A DNA stretch of 64,000 bases from JAJTFW01 sp903922455 (GCA_943329665.2 CALQEU020000017.1:7638-71637), one strand, 5' to 3'; shown: positions 53,071 to 62,567, counted from the first letter of the stretch. Translations and numbers: made by a program. The notes: generated by a model not told the origin, from the sequence alone.

Positions 53071-56001
53071 ATGTTTGTTATAAACGCATTTGCAGGTTTA
53101 ATGATTGGCTTGAGCATTGTGCTCTTGCTGGTGATTCTGTATTTGTGGTTAGGTCGCAAAAAGAAGAAGCCTGTGGAGGATTCTTTTAGTGCGCTCTTCG
53201 AACAGCAGCCTGAGGCGTGGCTCATCATGGATGGAATTTCATTGAAAACCATTAAAGCCAATCAAAAAGCCATGAATATGTTTGGCATCTTTCGTCCTCA
53301 ATTTTTGCATCAACTTACTTTTAGAAAGTTGTTTCAGGAAGATTTGTCGGAAGATGAAGCGATGCTCTTAGTGAATGCAGTTGATAATAATACGTTCGTG
53401 AATAAAGTACTCGATTGCCGAAGTTTGCAAGGGCGTATTTTTAAGGTGAATGTAAGCATCAGCAGAGTCCATGAAGGAAATTTATTTTGTCGCTTTGCAG
53501 ATCCACTTGAAGTTGCACTCCCAATGCAACTGCTCGATGAACCCAATGGAATAAACGCATCTGAACTAATTTCTCATCCCATCTCTTCTCCTAATGCTTT
53601 GCAAGAAGAGACGCGTTCATCTGCAAAAAGAGAAAATGAAAAAGCATTAAGTGCGCAGGAATCTTTTAATGAAGATATTTTTAAATCAACGAGTGATGCC
53701 ATTGCACTTATTGGAGAGAATCAAGAGTTTGTAGAGGTAAATGAAGCCTTTGCTCAACTTACAGGTTATGCTATTGATGAATTGAAAGCGTTGAATTTTG
53801 ATCAACTGATTCATCCCATCGACTCTAATGCCCATCAGCAATGGTTTAGCGATCTTTTAGCAGGGAAATTCAGAATTAATCGCACCGAAAGGAAAGTGTT
53901 GAGAAAAGATGGTAAGCAATTAAACCTTGAATTTTTAGGAGCTGTTTTACCGAAAAGAAATGCTGTAGTGATTTCAGCACTTGATAATAGCGAAGTGCGT
54001 CAAAAACAACATCTATTATTGCAGAATCGCGAAAATCTTTTAGCACTCATCGAGAATACAGGAGAAGCTGTACTGTCACTCGATGCGCTCGGGCATATTA
54101 CTGTAGTCAATAAACATTATCGATCACTTTTTTTCACTGCAACCGGATTTGAATTGAATGAAGGAGCTTTTTATGAAGAACAACTTCCCAAAGAAAAAAG
54201 AGCATTGTGGAAGGAAAATTTCCGCAAGGTTTTACAAGGGAAAACGGTAAGTTATAGAGAGGAACTGAAGGATGACAACGACGATTTGTTGATGTATGAG
54301 ATTCTATTGTATCCTGTGAATGATGAATCGGGATTAACAACAGGAGTATCTTTTTCCGGACGTAATATTACTGATCGAATTAAACAGGAAGAAGCATTGA
54401 AGGAAGCACGCGATAAGGCTGAAAACGCAACGAGTGCTAAGTCTGAGTTTTTAGCAGTGATGAGTCACGAAATTCGTACGCCTCTTAATGGATTGATTGG
54501 TATGTCGGATTTGTTGAATACTACTAACCTAAATAGCGAACAAAAGGAATTTGTAGATGTGATTCGCTTGAGTGGTGAAACCTTGTTGCAATTGATAAGT
54601 GACATCCTCGATTTTTCTAAAATTGAAGCGAGTAAAATGCAACTTGAATATGCTCCTTTCAGACTGGAGGAAGTGGTTAACGAAGTCGTTACAATTTTAT
54701 CGGGAAAAGCAAAAGAGAAAAATCTAAAGTTAATCCCAAATGTACATGACGATGTTCCTACCTATATTATTGGCGATAGATCTCGTTTGCGTCAAGTACT
54801 GATGAATCTTATTGGGAATGCTATTAAGTTTACACATCAAGGTAGCGTAACAGTTGAGATCAAGAAACAGAAAGAATTGCATGGAGAAGTATCACTTGAG
54901 TTTTCAGTTAGCGACACCGGCATTGGTATTGAAAAAGAAGCAGCAGAGAAACTATTCACAGCATACACCCAAGCCGCCCCATCTACGTACAGGAAATATG
55001 GAGGTACTGGACTAGGTCTCACCATTTGTAAAATGTTGGTTGATTTGATGGGTGGAAAGATTTGGGTGGAGAGTAAAATAGGAAAAGGTAGCATATTTTA
55101 TTTTTCATTCTTATCTCGCGTCGCGGATAGTAATGAAGTATATCAGTCAGCACAAGTAGAGCTAGAAGAAGTGGTAAGACCATTTACTTCTGAGGGGAAA
55201 CCGGAATTAACCGTAAATAAGAATATTCAAATTCTGCTTGCCGAAGACAATGATATCAATCGTTTATTAGCAGGTAAATTGTTTGAAAGATTGGGTTATT
55301 CCATTCATGCGGTTACCAATGGAAAAGAAGCATATCAAGCAGTGAAGAATCGAAATTATGATCTTGTTTTTATGGATGTACAGATGCCAGAATGGGATGG
55401 TCTGGAAGCTACTCAAAGAATACGCGCAGAGCTTACGAGTCAGCAACAACCCATTATTATTGCTATGACGGCTTTTGCGGGTGATGATGATAAAGTACTT
55501 TGCGCAAAGGCTGGAATGGATGATTATTTATCGAAACCTATCAGTTTGGATGATATTGAGAAAATGATCTTGAAATGGTCGACTGTAAATAAGAGTCAAA
55601 TTTTTGAAAATAATATGAAACGTAAAACAGATTTAAAGGAAGAGGAAACGCTTTTGATCAATCAAGCAGCCATAAAACGACTTATGGATATCGGTAAACA
55701 AACCGATCCAGGCTTTTTGCATCAAGTGCTCGATATGTTCATAAAGCAAGCTCCTGTCGATATTGAAAACATCGTGCAAGGGTTTGAGCGCGGCGATTTC
55801 GCCTTGATGTGGAAATCAGCCCATAAACTGAAAGGAACCTGCCTCAATATTGGAGCGCAACGTCTTTACGTAACGTGCAAAGAGATCGAAAAGAAAGGTC
55901 GAAATCTTGAGAATTCGGGTCTTTTGGGTTTGTGTATGCAATTGGATAATGAATATAAAGCCACCGTTGAAGAACTAAAAAATCTTTTCCATTACAATTA
56001 A
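53071..56001 (+). CDS. Hybrid sensor histidine kinase (PAS, HisKA, HATPase, REC, Hpt)
   Basis: A 976-residue membrane-bound sensor. One N-terminal helix (about 3-28) is followed by a cytoplasmic PAS-like region and at least two PAS domains (about 200-305 and 320-435). The HisKA domain has His466 in 'MSHEIRTPLNG'. HATPase motifs 'NLIGNAIKFTH', 'DTGIGIE' and 'GGTGLGL' follow. The receiver has Asp769 in 'FMDVQMPEWDG', and a terminal Hpt domain has His918 in 'SAHKLKGTC'. All relay residues are present, so the phosphorelay His-Asp-His is complete, needing only an external response regulator, which is not next to it. The signal is unknown. Confidence 0.93.
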   Translation: MFVINAFAGLMIGLSIVLLLVILYLWLGRKKKKPVEDSFSALFEQQPEAWLIMDGISLKTIKANQKAMNMFGIFRPQFLHQLTFRKLFQEDLSEDEAMLLVNAVDNNTFVNKVLDCRSLQGRIFKVNVSISRVHEGNLFCRFADPLEVALPMQLLDEPNGINASELISHPISSPNALQEETRSSAKRENEKALSAQESFNEDIFKSTSDAIALIGENQEFVEVNEAFAQLTGYAIDELKALNFDQLIHPIDSNAHQQWFSDLLAGKFRINRTERKVLRKDGKQLNLEFLGAVLPKRNAVVISALDNSEVRQKQHLLLQNRENLLALIENTGEAVLSLDALGHITVVNKHYRSLFFTATGFELNEGAFYEEQLPKEKRALWKENFRKVLQGKTVSYREELKDDNDDLLMYEILLYPVNDESGLTTGVSFSGRNITDRIKQEEALKEARDKAENATSAKSEFLAVMSHEIRTPLNGLIGMSDLLNTTNLNSEQKEFVDVIRLSGETLLQLISDILDFSKIEASKMQLEYAPFRLEEVVNEVVTILSGKAKEKNLKLIPNVHDDVPTYIIGDRSRLRQVLMNLIGNAIKFTHQGSVTVEIKKQKELHGEVSLEFSVSDTGIGIEKEAAEKLFTAYTQAAPSTYRKYGGTGLGLTICKMLVDLMGGKIWVESKIGKGSIFYFSFLSRVADSNEVYQSAQVELEEVVRPFTSEGKPELTVNKNIQILLAEDNDINRLLAGKLFERLGYSIHAVTNGKEAYQAVKNRNYDLVFMDVQMPEWDGLEATQRIRAELTSQQQPIIIAMTAFAGDDDKVLCAKAGMDDYLSKPISLDDIEKMILKWSTVNKSQIFENNMKRKTDLKEEETLLINQAAIKRLMDIGKQTDPGFLHQVLDMFIKQAPVDIENIVQGFERGDFALMWKSAHKLKGTCLNIGAQRLYVTCKEIEKKGRNLENSGLLGLCMQLDNEYKATVEELKNLFHYN

Positions 56002-56082
56002 AAAGCTGAAAATCAAATATTATTGATAAAATAGACCTAAAAGCAAGAGATTTGCACATCGATAATTTTAATTCATTTTCCC

Positions 56083-56112
56083 TTGTTTTAAATCATTCCC
56101 TGTGTATCTTTG
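56083..56112 (+). promoter_or_regulatory. Promoter of rpsU
   Basis: TTG (56083-56085), exactly 19 bp, then TATCTTTG (56105-56112): a perfect Bacteroidota consensus, as expected for a ribosomal protein gene. Confidence 0.85.
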
Positions 56113-56133
56113 CATTCCAATTAAAATTTGAAC

Positions 56134-56328
56134 ATGATCATAGTCCCGATTAAAGAAAACGAAACAATCGACAAAGCGCTTAAGAAGTACAAGAAGAAGT
56201 TTGAAAAGACGGGCACTGTAAAGCAATTGCGCGCACGTCAAGCATTTGAGAAGCCTTCTATTACCCGTCGTACTGAAATCAAGAAAGCGGTGTATAAGAA
56301 CTTGATGCATTCTAATATAGAAATTTAA
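56134..56328 (+). CDS. rpsU: 30S ribosomal protein S21
   Basis: bS21, a small basic 30S subunit protein near the anti-Shine-Dalgarno region. 64 residues with 'IIVPIKENETIDKALKKYKK', 'FEKTGTVKQLRARQ' and 'FEKPSITRR'. The frame also opens with TTG at 56128, but ATG 56134 matches the family. Bacteroidota mostly do not use SD pairing, and bS21 is among the proteins implicated in hiding the anti-SD. Its own promoter and terminator flank it. Confidence 0.96.
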   Translation: MIIVPIKENETIDKALKKYKKKFEKTGTVKQLRARQAFEKPSITRRTEIKKAVYKNLMHSNIEI

Positions 56329-56346
56329 TTTCTTATAGATATTTAT

Positions 56347-56377
56347 AATCCGGGTTCCCAAAGAGCTCGGATTTTTC
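56347..56377 (+). terminator. Terminator of rpsU
   Basis: AATCCGGG (56347-56354) pairs with CTCGGATT (56366-56373) with one G-T pair, then a T-rich run. Confidence 0.75.
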
Positions 56378-56539
56378 TTTTTTTATATTTTGATATTGCT
56401 CATTCTTATAGGAAAGAACAAGAAATAATTTTTTCTCGTCTTTAGTAGGAAAAGCCTCATTTTTTTTGATCATTGAAATGTGTAAAAACATTCTATATTT
56501 TATTCTCAATTCGGTCTATTCGTATGTATCTTTACTTTG

Positions 56540-56800
56540 TACTGCTTAGCTTGTGCTACAAACTGAGTACTACGGAGGTTAAGGTCGAAGTAGTAAAACA
56601 TAAAATCACTAGGGGATTTAATATCTAATGTCACCTATGTCATGAACTAAGCAGTATAGTATCAATACAACTTTTTTATTGTTTTTATGTTATTACTTAG
56701 TACTTCGTAGGTTTTGACCGAAGAAGTAGCCTTTTATGTTGTAGTAATAATGCCGAAGCAATACATTTTATGTTGTAGATGTAGTAACCAAAGCAATAAT
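56540..56800. repeat. Nested direct and inverted repeats upstream of the Xer gene
   Basis: TACTGCTTAG (56540-56549) and CTAAGCAGTA (56647-56656) are a perfect inverted pair. A roughly 30-bp phrase around TACTACGGAGGTTAAGGTCG (56568-56595) recurs as TACTTCGTAGGTTTTGACCG (56701-56729). TTTTATGTTGTAG occurs at 56732 and 56766, each followed by a GTAGTAA...AAGCAATA phrase. No reading frame. Purpose unknown. Confidence 0.7.
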
Positions 56801-56815
56801 TAGGGAAGGATCAAT

Positions 56816-57715
56816 ATGAATAGCGAGTACGATACTTTTATCTCTTATTTGAAGCATGAAAAAAGATATTCGGCTCACACCGTATTGGCGTATGATACCG
56901 ATCTAAAACAGTTTCTTGATTTTTTGCAATCGCAATATCAAATTACAGCTCCTTCTGAAGCGTCTCATTTTATCATTCGTTCTTGGATCGTTTCACTGAT
57001 GGAGGACAAGTTAGATCCACGCTCTGTTAATCGTAAAATAACAACATTACGAACGTTGTATCGATACTTAATACGTCAAAGAATCGTCCAAAGAAATCCA
57101 ATGTTAAAAGTGCAAGCTCCTAAAACAAAAAAGAAGCTTCCTGAGTATGTGGATGAGGAAAAAATGGAACGACTTCTTGATCCTAAAATGGAAATAGCAG
57201 GCGATTTTCAATCGGTAAGAAACTTTTTAATGGTCGATTTCTTTTATCGGACGGGTGTTCGTTTGTCCGAGTTGATAGGTTTAAAAGTTAGCGATGTCAA
57301 TTTGTTTAGTTTAACCGTTACGGTGCTGGGTAAGCGGAATAAAGTCCGACAAATTCCGATCACTAATTCATTTAAAATCATTTTACAAAATTACCTCGGA
57401 TTGAGATCCGATTTTCTAAACGAAGTAGGAGTAGATTCACCCTATTTCTTCTTAGGAAACAATGGTAACCAAATGTATCCTGGATTCGTTTACCGTACTG
57501 TGAAAAGTAGTATTAGCCTCGTATCAACCGGCAAGAAACGAAGTCCGCATATTTTACGACATAGCTTTGCTACGGCTATGCTAAATCATGGAGCTGATAT
57601 AAACGCGATTAAAGAGATCTTAGGTCATAGTAGTTTGGCCGCTACGCAGGTCTATACCCACAATAGCATTGAAAAATTAAAGGAAGTATATAAACAAGCT
57701 TTTCCTAAAGCATAA
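56816..57715 (+). CDS. xerC: Tyrosine recombinase XerC/XerD family
   Basis: A 299-residue tyrosine recombinase, the size of XerC/XerD which resolve chromosome dimers at dif. SAM-like N-terminal DNA-binding domain (about 1-90) and catalytic domain with Arg149 ('RTGVRLSE'), His245-x-x-Arg248 ('HILRHSFAT'), His271 ('ILGHSSLAATQ') and Tyr280 ('VYTHNS'). It lies 35 bp before hpf, a common Bacteroidota pairing, so I see it as housekeeping rather than a mobile-element integrase. C or D cannot be decided. Confidence 0.92.
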   Translation: MNSEYDTFISYLKHEKRYSAHTVLAYDTDLKQFLDFLQSQYQITAPSEASHFIIRSWIVSLMEDKLDPRSVNRKITTLRTLYRYLIRQRIVQRNPMLKVQAPKTKKKLPEYVDEEKMERLLDPKMEIAGDFQSVRNFLMVDFFYRTGVRLSELIGLKVSDVNLFSLTVTVLGKRNKVRQIPITNSFKIILQNYLGLRSDFLNEVGVDSPYFFLGNNGNQMYPGFVYRTVKSSISLVSTGKKRSPHILRHSFATAMLNHGADINAIKEILGHSSLAATQVYTHNSIEKLKEVYKQAFPKA

Positions 57716-57750
57716 TCAATATAAACGCAATTAATTTAAAAAGTAAGAAT

Positions 57751-58050
57751 ATGAAAGTTAAAATTCAATCCATCCATTTTGATGCAGATCAAAAATTGTT
57801 GAAGTTCGTTGAAGAGAAAGTTGAGAAATTAAATCAGTTGTATGACGCCATTGTTGAATCAGAAGTTTTTCTGCGTTTAGATAAGGACAATGAAAAAGGA
57901 AACAAGATCGCTGAAATTAAGATCTCTACTCCAGGAAAAACGCTTTTTGCGAGTGAGCAATGTAAATCTTTTGAAGAGGCAACCGACAATGCGGTGGAAG
58001 CGTTGCGTAAGCAAATTACAAAGCATAAAGAAAAATTGAGAGGAGTTTAA
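57751..58050 (+). CDS. hpf: Ribosome hibernation promoting factor (short HPF/YfiA family)
   Basis: A 99-residue S30AE protein that binds the 30S decoding region and makes inactive ribosomes in stationary phase. 'IQSIHFDADQKLLKFVEEKV' and 'EQCKSFEEATDNAVEALRKQ' match the family. It has no long C-terminal domain, so it is the short form. Downstream of Xer and ended by a strong terminator. Confidence 0.94.
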   Translation: MKVKIQSIHFDADQKLLKFVEEKVEKLNQLYDAIVESEVFLRLDKDNEKGNKIAEIKISTPGKTLFASEQCKSFEEATDNAVEALRKQITKHKEKLRGV

Positions 58051-58073
58051 TCTTCTTTTATTTATTGAAATAG

Positions 58074-58105
58074 AAAGAGTCTGCATGCGCAGGCTCTTTT
58101 TTTTA
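58074..58105 (+). terminator. Terminator of xer-hpf
   Basis: AAAGAGTCTGC (58074-58084), loop ATGC, GCAGGCTCTTT (58089-58099) and eight T in total. Confidence 0.9.
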
Positions 58106-58356
58106 AATAAGCTTTTAATTGTTTGAAGAGAGAAATTGATACTGAAACTAGGTGTTGGTATAAGAAATAGTATCTGAGAATTTCTAACTTCCTTGCCTTT
58201 TGAATTTTGATCAGGCTCATTACAGTTCATACTTTTATCGCTGGGAAGGAATGGGATCCGTCGCGAGGCTTCAATTTTCAATTCAATTTTTAGTTTTTCG
58301 TTCAACTTGTTATTTTTTTTACTTAATTAGCCTATATATTTCTAATCAATCAAACT
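58106..58356. other. Spacer with one GTCGCGAGGCTTC repeat
   Basis: AT-rich region ahead of the cargo gene with a copy of the GTCGCGAGGCTTC phrase (58260-58272) followed by TTCAATTTTCAATTCAATT. No gene seen. Confidence 0.55.
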
Positions 58357-60384
58357 ATGAAGCATCTACTACTCATCATTGTTTCCGCCTTATTCTTAAA
58401 TGTGAATACGGGCTATTCTCAAAAAGTGAATTTGGACCAGCGTCCGATTCAAAAAATTAGCCTTTCTGAAATCATCCCCGGCTCTATTCCTGATGGTGGT
58501 AACATTACTCCGCCTTCTGCTGCGAGCTTATGGGATATTCAGTTTATTTCAATGCTCGACTCCACCGTTTCTGGATCAAGTGGTTTTGCCGCTGTAGCCT
58601 GGATAGGTACCGAATGGTGGGTTGCAAAATGGAATAAGGACTCTTTATTTACCTTGACTGCAGCAGGAACTGTAATTTCCGGTTTTAAAATCGCAGGAGT
58701 AGGAGCTCCAACTTCTGGAGTTAGAAGTATCACCACAGATGGAACTTTTTTATACATGGCGGATAATACTGCCATCATTAAAAAAGTGGATCCAGCTACG
58801 AAAACGCTGGTTAGTACAATTAGCATGGCTGGAATAGGATTTAATGCTAGAAGCATTACCTACAGTCCGCTTACGAATGGTGGCTTGGGAGGTTTTTGGA
58901 TCAGCAATTTTGGTTCTCCTTTAGTGGAAGTAGATCTAACAGGCACAGTACTTAATTCCATTCCGCTTGCTACTCATACACTAGGAGGCATTTATGGAAT
59001 TGCTATTGATAATCTCAGTTTTGGTGGACCTTATCTATGGGCTTTCGACCAAGGTGGTGGCATATCATCAAATTTAGTTCGATTGAATTTGCCTTCGGGA
59101 AGTCCCTCTTTTGTAATTCATAATGTAAACAGTGATATTGGACTAACTACTCCAACTATTGGAATTGCTGGTGGTGTATTTATAACGGATTCATTTGTTC
59201 CAGGTGAACTCACCATTGCGGGAATCATGCAGGATACAGCTTCAGATGTATTATTCGCTTATGAATTAGATAGCGTTTCTCAGTTGTCTTATGATGTAGC
59301 CTTAGATACTTTTAAATGGCAACCTGCTTATACGATGTTGCCCGATCAACAAGTGAGCGCATTCAGCTTTCCTGCTATCGTTTCGAATGTGGGAGCGAAT
59401 TCAATTCCTACTGTAAATTATAATGTGAATGTTAAGCTGGGTGTAAGTTCAGTTTTTACCGGTATGGGTTCGTATAGTAATTTGTTAGCAGGAAGTAATA
59501 CGTTAGTCAGTCCTTCAAGTAGTTTCATTCCCACTGTCATCGGTAATTATCAAGTTAACGGAGTGCTTACTACTTTAGGATTCACCGACCAAAACCCAGC
59601 GAACGATACCAACTCTTTTTCTTTTTCGGTAACGGATACCGTTATGGCGCGAGATAATGGTGTTATCAATGGCGCACTGGGAATTGGAAGTTCGCTAGGT
59701 GGTGTCTTAGGGCAGATTTATTCGTTACCTAATTTAGATATTATTACGTCGGTTACCTTCCGTTGCAACGGACCTGCTGAAGGAGATACAACGCGTGTCA
59801 ATATTTATAATTTCACGGGAGGAACTCCAGGATCGATCATTGGATGGTCTGATTATTATTTCTTCTCAGCATCAGATACAGATGGAGTATGGCTTACCTT
59901 AGAAGTAAAAAATTTAGCAGGGAATCCATTGCAATTAACTGCTGGAACTTACTTCGTGGGAATTGAAGAACACGTTGAAAATATTTCATTGGCTACTTCA
60001 AATTTTAATTGGAGACCCAATCAAACCTTTATTACATTTCCTGGACAACCTTGGGCATCCAATGAGGATTTTGGATTTAATAGGATTTATGTCTTGCGAA
60101 TAAATACTGGATCCAGTGCGGTGGGAGTGGATGAATTTTCTCAAGAATCTAAATTGAATATTTATCCGAATCCTTCTAAAGAGAATATTTCAGTTTCTTT
60201 TGAAGATGGATTTACTGCAATTTCTATTACCGATGCGCATGGAAGGGTCGTGAAACAAGAAAGTTTTGATCAAAAGCGAACACAAGAAAATATTTTTGTT
60301 GGTAATTTAAGGGATGGTGTTTATTTCTTGATGGTTTCCGATCGGAACAATTTGAAAGTTCAAACTCGATTCGTAAAATTATAA
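58357..60384 (+). CDS. T9SS cargo protein with C-terminal sorting domain
   Basis: A 675-residue secreted protein. Signal peptide ends 'NVNTGYSQ'. Propeller-like repeats (about 60-300; 'GVRSITTDGTFLYMADNTA', 'AGIGFNARSITYSP') are followed by CARDB-like (about 330-430) and jelly-roll segments, and the last about 75 residues are a type A T9SS sorting domain ('LNIYPNPSKENISVSFEDGF' to 'FVKL'). After passage through T9SS the sorting domain would be removed and the protein attached or released. Enzyme activity is not evident. Confidence 0.88.
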   Translation: MKHLLLIIVSALFLNVNTGYSQKVNLDQRPIQKISLSEIIPGSIPDGGNITPPSAASLWDIQFISMLDSTVSGSSGFAAVAWIGTEWWVAKWNKDSLFTLTAAGTVISGFKIAGVGAPTSGVRSITTDGTFLYMADNTAIIKKVDPATKTLVSTISMAGIGFNARSITYSPLTNGGLGGFWISNFGSPLVEVDLTGTVLNSIPLATHTLGGIYGIAIDNLSFGGPYLWAFDQGGGISSNLVRLNLPSGSPSFVIHNVNSDIGLTTPTIGIAGGVFITDSFVPGELTIAGIMQDTASDVLFAYELDSVSQLSYDVALDTFKWQPAYTMLPDQQVSAFSFPAIVSNVGANSIPTVNYNVNVKLGVSSVFTGMGSYSNLLAGSNTLVSPSSSFIPTVIGNYQVNGVLTTLGFTDQNPANDTNSFSFSVTDTVMARDNGVINGALGIGSSLGGVLGQIYSLPNLDIITSVTFRCNGPAEGDTTRVNIYNFTGGTPGSIIGWSDYYFFSASDTDGVWLTLEVKNLAGNPLQLTAGTYFVGIEEHVENISLATSNFNWRPNQTFITFPGQPWASNEDFGFNRIYVLRINTGSSAVGVDEFSQESKLNIYPNPSKENISVSFEDGFTAISITDAHGRVVKQESFDQKRTQENIFVGNLRDGVYFLMVSDRNNLKVQTRFVKL

Positions 60385-60411
60385 ATATTTGATATTCAAG
60401 TGTTAATTTCT

Positions 60412-60456
60412 TTTTTTGATGGATGAATAATGAGATATTATTCATCCATCAAAAAA
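60412..60456 (+). terminator. Terminator hairpin, 20-bp arms
   Basis: TTTTTTGATGGATGAATAAT (60412-60431) is exactly complementary to 60437-60456, loop GAGAT. Long and AT-rich; probably ends the cargo gene's transcript. Confidence 0.75.
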
Positions 60457-60525
60457 GGTTTTAAGATTTTCAGAATCAAGGCAAAGAAATAATTCAATCT
60501 TTCTAAGTTTTTTTTATTCGAACTC

Positions 60526-60555
60526 TTGTTTGAAATAAAGAATTCACTAAATTTG
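60526..60555 (+). promoter_or_regulatory. Promoter of the tRNA-Thr/Tyr/Gly cluster
   Basis: TTG (60526-60528), exactly 19 bp, TAAATTTG (60548-60555): consensus promoter 43 bp before the first tRNA. Confidence 0.85.
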
Positions 60556-60598
60556 CAGTCCCTTTTTGGGGAGTGTGTCATAGTTCATTGAAAATCAA

Positions 60599-60672
60599 GC
60601 CGATGTAGCTCAGTTGGTCAGAGCTACTGATTTGTAATCAGTAGGTCGGGGGTTCGAATCCCTCCATCGGCT
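60599..60672 (+). tRNA. tRNA-Thr (UGU)
   Basis: 74-nt cloverleaf: acceptor GCCGATG/CATCGGC, anticodon arm ACTGA-TTTGTAA-TCAGT, T arm GGGGG-TTCGAAT-CCCTC; discriminator T, no CCA encoded. Confidence 0.96.
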
Positions 60673-60748
60673 CTTGTGGGGATACAAAATCTTGTATTCA
60701 AAACAGGGGTATTTGAATCGTTCATTACCGTATTGGCTCAAACAATTC

Positions 60749-60834
60749 GGGGAGATAGCCAAGCGGCCAACGGCAACAGACTGTAAATCTGTCCTCATAC
60801 GAGTTCGAAGGTTCGAATCCTTCTCTCCCCACCA
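60749..60834 (+). tRNA. tRNA-Tyr (GUA)
   Basis: Class II tRNA with a long variable arm (CCTCATACGAGTTCGA region), acceptor GGGGAGA/TCTCCCC, anticodon loop CTGTAAA. CCA is encoded (60832-60834), unlike its neighbours. Confidence 0.95.
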
Positions 60835-60945
60835 GGTTCTTTGAATACTAGAAATTCGTCTTCCGTTCTTGAAAAGACGGTAAGCTCAAAAAAGAAAAGG
60901 ATGGAGATTCTCCACTTCTTGCTGAAAAGAGTTAAGATGTCATAA

Positions 60946-61018
60946 GCGGAAGTAGCTCATTTGGTAGAGCATCAGCCTTCCAAGCTGAGGGTAGCGAGTT
61001 CGAGCCTCGTCTTCCGCT
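60946..61018 (+). tRNA. tRNA-Gly (UCC)
   Basis: 73-nt cloverleaf: acceptor GCGGAAG/CTTCCGC, anticodon loop CTTCCAA, T arm with TTCGAGC; discriminator T, no CCA. Confidence 0.95.
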
Positions 61019-61107
61019 CTATAAGTGCTTGAAAAAGCAAATGGGTGCTTGAATGGTGTTGAAAATGAAGTATAATCTTCAGCACAACTAAAATTATTGA
61101 TAATGAG

Positions 61108-61137
61108 TTGTATGATTCAATAATTTTCGTAATTTTA
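61108..61137 (+). promoter_or_regulatory. Candidate promoter of tRNA-Thr(GGU)-tuf
   Basis: TTG (61108-61110), 19 bp, TAATTTTA (61130-61137), one mismatch to TANNTTTG. It gives a leader of about 95 nt before the tRNA. Confidence 0.55.
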
Positions 61138-61238
61138 CGCCCCCAATCAAAGTACAATACCCGGCGGGTTCGGAGTGACGAAAACAGCTAGTAAACTGGA
61201 ATAGGCATCCGATTAAGAATAAAGTTCATTCTTATCCC

Positions 61239-61311
61239 GCCAATGTAGCTCAGTCGGTAGAGCACATCCATGGTAAGGATGAGGTCACCAGTTCGATCCT
61301 GGTCATTGGCT
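61239..61311 (+). tRNA. tRNA-Thr (GGU)
   Basis: 73-nt cloverleaf: acceptor GCCAATG/CATTGGC, anticodon arm CATCC-ATGGTAA-GGATG, T arm ACCAG-TTCGATC-CTGGT. Lies 52 bp before tuf, presumably one transcript. Confidence 0.95.
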
Positions 61312-61363
61312 CAATATTAATTAAAAAGTAAAATTTAAACAATTACAATAACACTTATATAAA

Positions 61364-62551
61364 ATGGCAAAAGAGAAATTTGATCGTTCCAAGCCTCACG
61401 TAAACATTGGAACTATTGGTCACGTTGACCATGGCAAGACCACTCTTACTGCTGCAATAACTCAGGTTCTTGCTCAGTCTGGTTTGGCAGAAAAGAGGGA
61501 TTTCTCCTCTATTGATAACGCTCCAGAAGAGAAAGAGCGTGGTATTACAATCAACACATCTCACGTGGAGTATCAGACGTTAAATCGTCACTACGCTCAC
61601 GTGGACTGTCCAGGTCACGCCGATTATGTGAAGAACATGGTTACTGGTGCTGCTCAAATGGACGGAGCTATTCTTGTGGTTGCAGCGACGGATGGTCCAA
61701 TGCCTCAAACTCGTGAGCATATCTTGCTTGCGCGTCAGGTAGGTGTTCCAAAGATTGTTGTTTTCATGAATAAAGTAGATGCTGTTGATGATCCAGAACT
61801 TCTTGACTTAGTTGAGATGGAAATTCGTGAATTACTTTCATTCTACAAGTATGATGGTGATACAACTCCAATTATTCGTGGATCTGCATTAGGTGGATTA
61901 AATCTTGATGCTAATTGGGTATCTAAAATCAATGAATTGATGGAAGCGGTGGATACATTTATTCCACTTCCTCCTCGCGAAGTTGACAAGCCTTTCCTTA
62001 TGCCCGTAGAGGACGTTTTCTCGATCACTGGTCGTGGAACCGTGGCTACAGGTCGTATCGAACGTGGTGTAATTAACTCAAATGATGTTGTAGATATCAT
62101 CGGAATGCAATCTGAAAAACTTTCTTCTACTGTTACAGGTGTGGAAATGTTCCGTAAGATTCTTGACCGTGGTGAAGCTGGAGATAACGTAGGTTTATTG
62201 TTACGTGGTATTGAGAAAACCGATATCCGTCGTGGTATGGTTATCGCAAAACCAGGTTCTGTTAAGCCTCATGCTAAATTCCAAGCTGAGATCTATGTAT
62301 TGAAGAAAGAAGAAGGTGGTCGTCATACTCCATTCCATAACAAATACCGTCCTCAGTTCTACTTCCGCACAACGGATGTAACTGGTGAGATCACTCTTCC
62401 AGAAGGACGTGAAATGGTTATGCCTGGTGATAACGTAACCATCACAGTTGAATTGATTCAACCTATCGCAATGGATAAAGGACTTCGTTTCGCAATTCGT
62501 GAAGGTGGTCGTACCGTTGGTGCTGGTCAGGTTACTGAGATTCTCGAGTAA
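61364..62551 (+). CDS. tuf: Elongation factor Tu
   Basis: EF-Tu brings aminoacyl-tRNA to the ribosome as a GTP complex. 395 residues with P-loop 'GHVDHGKTT', switch 'RGITINTSHVEY', 'DCPGHADYV' and 'NKVD'. The tRNA-Thr-tuf-tRNA-Trp-secE-nusG order is the conserved bacterial one. Reading frame complete; no oddities. Confidence 0.98.
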   Translation: MAKEKFDRSKPHVNIGTIGHVDHGKTTLTAAITQVLAQSGLAEKRDFSSIDNAPEEKERGITINTSHVEYQTLNRHYAHVDCPGHADYVKNMVTGAAQMDGAILVVAATDGPMPQTREHILLARQVGVPKIVVFMNKVDAVDDPELLDLVEMEIRELLSFYKYDGDTTPIIRGSALGGLNLDANWVSKINELMEAVDTFIPLPPREVDKPFLMPVEDVFSITGRGTVATGRIERGVINSNDVVDIIGMQSEKLSSTVTGVEMFRKILDRGEAGDNVGLLLRGIEKTDIRRGMVIAKPGSVKPHAKFQAEIYVLKKEEGGRHTPFHNKYRPQFYFRTTDVTGEITLPEGREMVMPGDNVTITVELIQPIAMDKGLRFAIREGGRTVGAGQVTEILE

Positions 62552-62567
62552 TCTTATACATTCTAAG

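Noticed and set aside
56816..57715. Integrase of a mobile element or integron
   Set aside because: Length, motifs and the hpf neighbour fit the housekeeping Xer recombinase; there is no cargo, attachment-site pair or tRNA junction.
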